A DNA stretch of 14,641 bases. Source: Candidatus Moranbacteria bacterium GW2011_GWE2_36_40. Its GTDB lineage: Bacteria; Patescibacteriota; Minisyncoccia; Moranbacterales; GWC2-37-73. The position numbers and the translations under genes were made by a program. Positions within the stretch are counted from its first letter, which is position 1. Every line of letters starts with the position of its first letter. Under the pieces are notes generated by a model that made no database searches, was not told the DNA's origin, and was given only the letters and a program-made list of their open reading frames with translations. Positions 1 through 5,292 of this stretch are shown here, one piece after another. The DNA lies in NCBI GenBank assembly GCA_000991645.1, contig LBRX01000027.1, positions 1 through 14,641 of the forward strand, written 5' to 3'.

Positions 1-20
1 TAGCCATGTTAGTCATATGG

Positions 21-44
21 ATAACCTTATTAAGTTAAGGTTAT
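21..44. repeat. Inverted repeat, 9-bp arms
   Basis: ATAACCTTA (21-29) pairs with TAAGGTTAT (36-44) across a 6-nt loop, and a second short pairing, CATAT (14-18) with ATATG (50-54), flanks it across an internal loop. No T-run follows, so it is not a clear intrinsic terminator. It could be the 3' end structure of an upstream transcript or a protein-binding site for the promoter about 60 bp downstream. No convincing coding sequence covers positions 1-100. Confidence 0.35.
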
Positions 45-105
45 ATGATATATGTCCCAACCGGTGATAGCAAAGTTAGATTTTAGATGACTCAATTCGT
101 ACGGG

Positions 106-134
106 TTGACATTTTGGCTTGTTTGGTATATACT
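106..134 (+). promoter_or_regulatory. Sigma-70-type promoter upstream of tRNA-Leu
   Basis: A perfect -35 TTGACA (106-111) is separated by exactly 17 nt from a -10 TATACT (129-134). This is the best promoter match in the window. Transcription would start near 140-142 and read through a ~160-nt leader into tRNA-Leu. An inverted repeat, CTTTAC (133-138) with GTAAAG (145-150), overlaps the end of the -10 and the expected start site, where an operator or an initial-transcript hairpin could sit. Confidence 0.7.
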
Positions 135-150
135 TTACATATACGTAAAG

Positions 151-301
151 ACTTCTTGAGTTACACTTTGTTTAAAGCTTTTTAGCCCTGCTGGGTATTC
201 AACTTTTGGTTGATTTCTACAAAAAAGACATAAATAAGTTTTTCAAATAAATAAGCCGAAATCTTCTTTTGAGGGATTTTTGTTTCTATTTGTGAATATG
301 T
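151..301 (+). other. Non-coding leader before tRNA-Leu
   Basis: No ORF of note is found here. Near the end a weak hairpin can form: 259-266 pairs with 271-279 around a TTTT loop, with one bulged G at 275, and is followed by a short T-run (277-281). It resembles a weak terminator or a processing structure directly ahead of the tRNA. Maturation of the tRNA 5' end by RNase P would remove this leader. It is not assigned to any known RNA family. Confidence 0.3.
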
Positions 302-388
302 GCCGAAGTGGCGGAATTGGTATACGCGCTAGATTCAGGTTCTAGTTCTCGCAAGGGATTGGAGGTTCAAGTCCTCTTTTCGGCACCA
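302..388 (+). tRNA. tRNA-Leu (anticodon CAG)
   Basis: A class II tRNA that decodes the leucine codon CUG. The acceptor stem GCCGAAG (302-308) pairs with TTTCGGC (378-384), ending in a G-U pair. The anticodon stem CTAGA/TCTAG (329-333/341-345) encloses loop TTCAGGT with CAG at 336-338. A long variable arm spans 346-360. The T arm GGAGG-TTCAAGT-CCTCT lies at 361-377. Discriminator A385 is followed by an encoded CCA (386-388), so no CCA addition is needed for maturation. The long variable arm and discriminator A fit leucine identity. No intron is present. Confidence 0.95.
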
Positions 389-410
389 AGAAACTTTTTC
401 GTTTATAAAA

Positions 411-476
411 ATGTTTAATAAAAATAGGATTTACGCATTTTCTCAACTATTTCTCTTTTGGCACACTTTTGGATAA
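411..476 (+). CDS. Possible 21-codon mini-ORF upstream of RNase J
   Basis: An ATG at 411 opens 21 codons ending at TAA 474-476. Its first 14 nt (ATGTTTAATAAAAA) are identical to the start of the RNase J gene at 696-709, so both peptides begin MFNK. No Shine-Dalgarno sequence precedes it, as for the other genes here. The stop codon falls in the 5' arm of hairpin 466-494, so translating it would open the fold at 448-537. It could be a leader peptide or simply chance in AT-rich DNA. Confidence 0.2.
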   Translation: MFNKNRIYAFSQLFLFWHTFG

Positions 477-537
477 ATACTCAATATCCAAAAGCTCAAA
501 GAGTTGCTGTCGCCAACTATTGGCCAAAAAAGAAATG
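448..537 (+). ncRNA. Candidate structured RNA or 5' UTR element between tRNA-Leu and RNase J
   Basis: An outer stem pairs 448-462 with 523-537: 15 positions with one C-A mismatch (455/530) and one G-U pair (448/537). It encloses two hairpins. Hairpin A is a perfect 10-bp stem, CTTTTGGATA (466-475) with TATCCAAAAG (485-494), with a 9-nt loop. Hairpin B is AGTTG (502-506) with CAACT (514-518). A 10-nt palindrome, GTTTCGAAAC (537-546), abuts the base. The three-way arrangement is more than random AT-rich sequence usually gives. It could be a small RNA or a leader controlling rnj. No known family is recognised. The rest of 389-695 shows no longer ORF and no convincing promoter. Confidence 0.4.
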
Positions 538-695
538 TTTCGAAACGCGTAGCTGCTTAAAAAATAACTTTCTTTTAAATAAGGCTGCTTCTTTTTAATT
601 TGTAATATGTGCAGGTTTTACTTTTTGCTTAAAATAAAAAAGCAAAAATAGGTAATGTTCATATGAAAGCGAGACTTATTTGTTAGTAAAAAAAT

Positions 696-2588
696 ATGTT
701 TAATAAAAAACAAGACACCGATTTAACGGGTCAAATCGTGGCTGATTTAAAAAAGCCAATAAAACAATTTGGAAAACAATTGTCAGGGAATTCTGCAACA
801 GTTGCTCCAAAAAATAAGCAAAATGCTGGAGATGCTCGTCATCGTGCCATGAAAAAACATCCAGCTGGTAACAGAAAAAAACAAAATAGACCTTTTGTTT
901 TGAAAGAAAATCCAAAAAGTAATAATTTGCGAATAACTCCACTTGGAGGAAATGAGGAGGTTGGCAGAAACATGACACTATTTGAATATGGTGGAGACAT
1001 TATTGCTTTGGACATGGGAATTCAATTTCCAGAAGAAGACATGCCTGGAATTGATTATATTATTCCAAACATTAGTTATCTTAAAGGTAGAGAAAAAGAT
1101 GTTAGAGGCGTGATTTTGAGTCATGGACATCTTGATCATATTGGTGCTGCACCAATTTTGCTTAGAGAATTGGGATATCCGCCAATTGTTGGACGTGATT
1201 TGACATTGGCATTGGTCAAGAAAAAAATGGAGGATTTTGATGCTAATTCTGCTCAAAATCTTAAGGTGATCAGGGTGAACACAATTGATGATAAAATACG
1301 ACTTGGAAAATTCGAGATTGAATTTTTTGATGTTGAGCATTCTGTCATGGATGCAGTTGGTGTGATTATAAAAACTCCAGACGGAACGGTTATTCATCCT
1401 GGAGATTGGACGATGGACAAAAATCCGGTTGATCACAAAATGGTTACCTATGAACATCTTTCAAAACTTCCTTCACCAAGAATTCTTATGCTTGAAAGTC
1501 TTGGTGCTACCGATACTAGGCCAGTTCAAAAGTCTGAAGTTGAGATGTATAAAAATCTTGATGAATTGGTTGGCAGTGCAAATGGCATGGTTATAATCGG
1601 AACATTTTCTTCACAGATAAAGCGCATTGGAAAAATTATTGAATTTGCCGAATCAATAGAAAAAAAAGTTGCTCTTGATGGATATAGCATGAAGATGAAC
1701 ATTGAGATTGCCAAAGAATTGGGATATATTAAGGCGCATAAAAAAACCCTGATTTCAGTTAATGAAATTCATAAATATCCAAGGAATAAGGTTGTGGTTA
1801 TTTGTACTGGAGCTCAAGGAGAAGGAAATGCTGTGCTCTCGCGCATTGTTAATGATGAGCATCGTTTCATTAGAATTATGAAAGAGGATACTGTTATCTT
1901 TTCATCTTCTATTGTTCCCGGCAATGAGCGCACAGTGCAAAGGCTTAAAGATGATTTGTATAGAAAGTGTAATAATGTGATTCACAGTGATATTTTGGAT
2001 GTGCATACTAGCGGGCACAGTAATGCTTTCGATATTCAAGATATTTTGCGTCAAATAAAGCCAGACTTCTTTCTGCCAGTATATGGAAATCATTATATGT
2101 TGAAAGAGGGAGGAAAAATCGGTGAAAGAGTTGGTATCAAGAAAGAAAATATTTTTGTTTTGGATAATGGAAATCAACTTGAGTTGCATGAGGGAAAAGC
2201 CAAGCTTCTCGAACAAAAAGTTGATACAAGCTATGTCATGGTTGATGGTCTCGGGGTTGGCGATGTTGGCGAGGTTGTGCTTCGTGATCGTCAATTGCTC
2301 GCCAAGGATGGAATGTTCATGATTGTGGTTGTGATTGATTCAAAAACGAAAAAAATAATAGGAACTCCACAAATTACATCCAGAGGTTTCATTTTTGTCA
2401 AAGAAAATTTTGATTTGGTAAACGCAACAAAACGCGTGGTTGAAAAAATTGTGAAGGAGAAAACCTCAGCCGAAGTTTCAGTAAATTGGGATTATGTAAA
2501 AAACAATATTCGTGAATCAGTTGGTTCATTTCTTTATACAAAAACAGAGAGAAGGCCGATGATTTTGCCGGTTGTTATTGAAGTGTAA
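696..2588 (+). CDS. rnj: Ribonuclease J
   Basis: Cytoplasmic metallo-beta-lactamase/beta-CASP ribonuclease; the family has 5'-3' exonuclease and endonuclease activities in mRNA decay and RNA maturation. The 630-residue product has a lysine- and glutamine-rich, probably disordered N-terminal extension of about 75 residues, which makes it longer than the usual ~555. The zinc-binding motif SHGHLDHIG is at 142-150 (H143, H145, D147, H148), followed by H215 (HSVMDA) and D237 (HPGDW). beta-CASP motifs follow: GTFSSQIKRI (302-311), CTGAQGE (370-376), PGNER (408-412) and SGHSNAFD (439-446). The C-terminal region includes TSRGFIFVKE (561-570). The ATG at 696 is the only start that retains the basic tail. 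An internal start near the conserved domain cannot be excluded. No Shine-Dalgarno sequence precedes it, and the gene ends at a strong terminator. Confidence 0.95.
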   Translation: MFNKKQDTDLTGQIVADLKKPIKQFGKQLSGNSATVAPKNKQNAGDARHRAMKKHPAGNRKKQNRPFVLKENPKSNNLRITPLGGNEEVGRNMTLFEYGGDIIALDMGIQFPEEDMPGIDYIIPNISYLKGREKDVRGVILSHGHLDHIGAAPILLRELGYPPIVGRDLTLALVKKKMEDFDANSAQNLKVIRVNTIDDKIRLGKFEIEFFDVEHSVMDAVGVIIKTPDGTVIHPGDWTMDKNPVDHKMVTYEHLSKLPSPRILMLESLGATDTRPVQKSEVEMYKNLDELVGSANGMVIIGTFSSQIKRIGKIIEFAESIEKKVALDGYSMKMNIEIAKELGYIKAHKKTLISVNEIHKYPRNKVVVICTGAQGEGNAVLSRIVNDEHRFIRIMKEDTVIFSSSIVPGNERTVQRLKDDLYRKCNNVIHSDILDVHTSGHSNAFDIQDILRQIKPDFFLPVYGNHYMLKEGGKIGERVGIKKENIFVLDNGNQLELHEGKAKLLEQKVDTSYVMVDGLGVGDVGEVVLRDRQLLAKDGMFMIVVVIDSKTKKIIGTPQITSRGFIFVKENFDLVNATKRVVEKIVKEKTSAEVSVNWDYVKNNIRESVGSFLYTKTERRPMILPVVIEV

Positions 2589-2642
2589 TAATAGCTTATT
2601 AGGCTTTAGCTTGTTAGCTGCTTAGAAAAATAAGAAATACAG

Positions 2643-2668
2643 AAAACCTGGCTTCGGCTAGGTTTTTT
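2643..2668 (+). terminator. Intrinsic terminator after RNase J
   Basis: Arms 2643-2652 (AAAACCTGGC) and 2657-2666 (GCTAGGTTTT) form a 10-bp stem with one G-U pair, closed by a stable TTCG tetraloop. The 3' arm runs into six T residues (2663-2668). It lies 55 nt after the RNase J stop and separates that gene from trpS. Confidence 0.88.
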
Positions 2669-2670
2669 GT

Positions 2671-2699
2671 TTGCAAAAATGCCTGATTTTAGCTATTAT
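2671..2699 (+). promoter_or_regulatory. Promoter of trpS
   Basis: TTGCAA (2671-2676) and TATTAT (2694-2699) are spaced by 17 nt. The -35 begins directly after the terminator T-run. The predicted start is near 2706, giving a leader of only about 24 nt before the trpS ATG, with no room for a T-box or trp attenuator. Independent transcription of trpS is therefore likely. Confidence 0.6.
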
Positions 2700-2729
2700 T
2701 ACTTCATAACCATATTAAATTAAAATTTT

Positions 2730-3719
2730 ATGACTTTAAAACAGCGAATTTTCTCTGGAATTCAGCCGAGTGGAAATCTGCATATTGGTAATTATTTGGG
2801 TGCTATTGCTAATTGGATCAAACTGCAGGATGAGTTTGACTCTATTTTTTGCGTTGTTGATATGCATGCAATTACTGTTGCTCAAAATCCTGAAATGCTT
2901 CGCAAAAAAACAATTGAAATTGCAAAGATCTATTTGGCTGCAGGAATAGATCCAAAAAAATCCTCGATTTTTATTCAGTCACAAGTTTCTGAACATGCAG
3001 AATTATGCTGGATTTTGAATACGATTACAAAAATTCCTGAATTGGAAAAAATGACACAATTTAAGGATAAGGCTCAAAAAAATGATAAGGAAAGTGCTGG
3101 GGTTGGTCTTTTTGATTATCCTGTTTTGATGGCGGCTGATATATTGCTTTATGGTACGGAAGTTGTTCCGGTTGGGGAAGATCAAAAGCAACATGTTGAA
3201 CTAGCGCGCGATTTGGCCAAGAGGTTTAATCAAAAGTTTGGTGAAACTTTTATTGTGCCGAAAGTTTTTATCAAGGAGGAAGGGATGAGGATTATGGGAT
3301 TGGATGATCCAAGCAAAAAGATGAGCAAATCAGCAGCTTCTGAATATAATTATATTTCTCTTTTGGACGACGAAGAAACTGTGAAGCGTAAAATCAAAAA
3401 AGCAGTAACTGATTCTGGTAGTGAAATTGTTTATTCTAACGACAAGCCAGCGCTTAAAAATTTGATTAATATTTTTTCTTCATTTTCAGGCAAAACTCCA
3501 AAGGAGATTGAAAAAATGTACGTCGGAAAAGGCTATGGAGATTTTAAGATGCAGCTGGCAGAGGTTGTTATTGGATTTCTGACTCCCTTTCAAGAAAAAT
3601 TCAATTCGCTTTCAGATGAAGAAGTTTTGAAAATTTTGGAAGAGGGAAGCAGGAAGGTTGAAAAGTTGGCCAAGCTAAAAATGAAAGAAATTAAAGAAAA
3701 AATTGGTTTCATTGTTTAG
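2730..3719 (+). CDS. trpS: Tryptophan--tRNA ligase
   Basis: Class Ic aminoacyl-tRNA synthetase that activates tryptophan with ATP and charges tRNA-Trp in the cytosol. The 329 residues match the usual bacterial TrpS length. The N-terminal FSGIQPSGNLHIGNYLGA (8-25) carries the HIGH-class signature as HIGN (18-21). VGEDQKQHVELARDLA (148-163) is the conserved stretch of the Rossmann fold, and KKMSKS (196-201) is the intact KMSKS loop. The predicted start is ATG 2730, giving the canonical N-terminus. No Shine-Dalgarno sequence is visible; the ATG follows an A/T-rich leader. The gene has its own promoter between an intrinsic terminator and the start. Nothing suggests loss of function. Confidence 0.97.
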   Translation: MTLKQRIFSGIQPSGNLHIGNYLGAIANWIKLQDEFDSIFCVVDMHAITVAQNPEMLRKKTIEIAKIYLAAGIDPKKSSIFIQSQVSEHAELCWILNTITKIPELEKMTQFKDKAQKNDKESAGVGLFDYPVLMAADILLYGTEVVPVGEDQKQHVELARDLAKRFNQKFGETFIVPKVFIKEEGMRIMGLDDPSKKMSKSAASEYNYISLLDDEETVKRKIKKAVTDSGSEIVYSNDKPALKNLINIFSSFSGKTPKEIEKMYVGKGYGDFKMQLAEVVIGFLTPFQEKFNSLSDEEVLKILEEGSRKVEKLAKLKMKEIKEKIGFIV

Positions 3720-3752
3720 TCTGAATAATTTTTGACAGATATTTATTGAGAT

Positions 3753-3794
3753 GAAGCATGCAGTGATATCAACGTCAGTTATTATGCATGTTTT
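3753..3794 (+). terminator. Weak candidate hairpin after trpS
   Basis: GAAGCATGCA (3753-3762) can pair with TGCATGTTTT (3785-3794), including two G-U pairs, around a 22-nt loop. The 3' arm ends in TTTT. The long loop and short T-run make it a poor terminator, but it is the only candidate between trpS and the promoter of the next gene. Confidence 0.25.
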
Positions 3795-3808
3795 GGGAGA
3801 TATGACAC

Positions 3809-3837
3809 TGGACGGAAAAACAAAAAAAGGGTATAAT
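3809..3837 (+). promoter_or_regulatory. Candidate promoter of the surface-protein operon
   Basis: A perfect -10 TATAAT (3832-3837) lies 17 nt downstream of TGGACG (3809-3814), a 4/6 match to TTGACA. Transcription would start near 3844, about 57 nt ahead of the ATG at 3901. It probably serves 3901, 4561 and possibly the giant gene at 5293, since no better promoter is seen between them. Confidence 0.55.
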
Positions 3838-3900
3838 TTAGAAAAATATCCATTCGAAAAATGCTAAGATTTTCAGAAATGTATTCCTGTCAAAAATAAA

Positions 3901-4524
3901 ATGAAAAATGAACAAAAAATAATTTCAATTCTTCAATCTATAAAAATTTTTATTCAAGATCACTGGCATTTGCTTCTCAAATCGGCAGCGCATAACCATT
4001 TGAGAATTCAGCAATGCAAGAAAGATTCCGAATTGGGAGGATCTTGCAATCTTAGTTTTGATTCTTATTCAGAATTGAAGCGTTACCAAAAAAAAGTTCG
4101 TCTTTTTACTTTTAGCACATCTTCAACCGCAATTTCTGTTCTTGTGGTTTTGATTGTTTTTCAGATTTTTTTCCCAGGAGGAAAATCTCTTGGAGCCACA
4201 TATACCTTTGTTCAATCAAGTTGGATTGGAGGGGCAACTGCCAACAGCGCTAATCATGTCAGCAATCAGACGGGTTGGAATCAATATCAAAGCAAGGATG
4301 CTGATGTTGTTATTGTGAATGGCGGTAATGATTTGCAGCTGGCAATTCCTTCGGTTCAGAACATTCAAGAAACTGTGGATGGAGATTTTACTGGAACACA
4401 AACTGGTGATGGTTTTTATACTGATGGAACTGGAAAGTTGTATTTGAAAAAACCAACTTCTGCAGCTTGCGCAGCTGCTGAGCAATGTGCGAGTGGGGTT
4501 TGTACAGGAAGTGTTTGCCAATAA
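3901..4524 (+). CDS. Membrane-anchored surface protein with Cys-rich tail
   Basis: Unnamed protein of 207 residues. The N-terminal ~70 residues are basic, ending in KRYQKKVR (60-67), and are followed by one hydrophobic segment at about 74-91. The positive-inside rule predicts a cytoplasmic N-terminus and an exported C-terminus. The exported part (about 98-185) contains SSWIGG (106-111), SNQTGWNQY (121-129) and SKDADV (131-136). From memory, this resembles a module that recurs in Patescibacteria surface proteins; that link is not verified. The tail holds four cysteines (190, 196, 201, 206) in a C-x5-C-x4-C-x4-C pattern, likely two disulfides. The TPR gene follows after 36 nt. A role in a cell-surface structure is inferred; the biochemical function is unknown. 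Confidence 0.75.
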   Translation: MKNEQKIISILQSIKIFIQDHWHLLLKSAAHNHLRIQQCKKDSELGGSCNLSFDSYSELKRYQKKVRLFTFSTSSTAISVLVVLIVFQIFFPGGKSLGATYTFVQSSWIGGATANSANHVSNQTGWNQYQSKDADVVIVNGGNDLQLAIPSVQNIQETVDGDFTGTQTGDGFYTDGTGKLYLKKPTSAACAAAEQCASGVCTGSVCQ

Positions 4525-4560
4525 ACTTAGTTTAAAAATAAAAAAATATAAAACAAGCCT

Positions 4561-5244
4561 ATGGAAGTTAACATAAATCAATCAATCGAAGAAAAACAAG
4601 CCCAAAAAAAAGTTGGAATTAAAAAATATTTGATTATTGGAGGGGTGCTTGTTATTGTGATTGTTGCTGGAATTTTTGTTTGGAAAAAGCAATCTGCAGA
4701 AAAAAGTTCATCAAAAGAGGTCCCAGCTGATTTGATTGGGCAATATAAACAGGATTTGAATGATCTTCAAAAAAAAGCTGAAACTTCTGGATCCAAAGAG
4801 GATTTGCAAGCATATGCAATAGCCCAATATGCTACTGGAAATGCCATGGGGGCCATTGAAACATATACTGAACAAATAAAAAAAGATCCAAACAGTATTG
4901 TGGCGCATGGAGGATTGGCCAACGCGCTTCGCGACCAGAAAAATTTTGATGGAGCAATCGAACAATACAAAAAAGTTATTGAAATTTCCCCAACTGATAT
5001 TTCTGCCTACGTAAATTTAGCCAGTGTTTATCAATATCAATTAAAGCAAACAGATAAAGCTATTGAAATTTATAAGCAAGCCATTGAAAAAAATCCAAAG
5101 TCAGCAGATCTCTATGTTTTAATTGGTTTGGCATACGAACAATCAAGTGATAATGGCAGCGCAAGAACAAATTATGAAAAAGCACTTGAAATTGATGAAA
5201 ATAATGTAGCAGCCAAGGCGGGCCTGGAGCGCTTGGTCCAATGA
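4561..5244 (+). CDS. Membrane-anchored TPR protein
   Basis: The 227-residue product begins with a short basic cytoplasmic stretch, then one transmembrane helix at about 23-41, then a charged linker. Four tetratricopeptide repeats fill the rest: about 81-110, 114-144, 148-180 and 183-213. TPR hallmarks include AIEQYKKVIEISP (132-144), AIEIYKQAIEKNP (167-179) and ARTNYEKALEID (201-212). TPR arrays bind partner proteins, so a scaffold or assembly role for the neighbouring exported proteins is a reasonable inference, but no partner can be named. The ATG at 4561 places the helix at the N-terminus as a signal anchor. The stop is TGA, which shows that TGA is not reassigned here. The gap to the giant gene is 48 nt, so co-transcription is likely. 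Confidence 0.85.
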   Translation: MEVNINQSIEEKQAQKKVGIKKYLIIGGVLVIVIVAGIFVWKKQSAEKSSSKEVPADLIGQYKQDLNDLQKKAETSGSKEDLQAYAIAQYATGNAMGAIETYTEQIKKDPNSIVAHGGLANALRDQKNFDGAIEQYKKVIEISPTDISAYVNLASVYQYQLKQTDKAIEIYKQAIEKNPKSADLYVLIGLAYEQSSDNGSARTNYEKALEIDENNVAAKAGLERLVQ

Positions 5245-5292
5245 TATTAAGATAACTGCCCAAGGAAATACGTAATATAGAAATATTTTTCA

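Noticed and set aside
2..67. Possible 3' end of an upstream coding sequence in frame 2, ending at TGA 65-67
   Set aside because: Only about 21 codons are visible, they match no recognisable family, and an inverted repeat lies within them.
550..567. TAGCTGCTTA plus A-rich tail shared with 2615-2633
   Set aside because: Only 10 nt match exactly before an indel. It is too short and AT-rich to call a dispersed repeat with confidence.
622..648. TTTTTGCTT/AAGCAAAAA hairpin as a terminator before RNase J
   Set aside because: The stem is almost entirely A-T, the 3' arm ends in A residues on the plus strand, and it lies within the presumed leader. It is likely chance in AT-rich sequence.
5245..5292. 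Promoter-like TTAAGA (5247-5252) and TAATAT (5273-5278) ahead of the giant gene
   Set aside because: The 20-nt spacing and weak -35 make it unconvincing; co-transcription from upstream is simpler.
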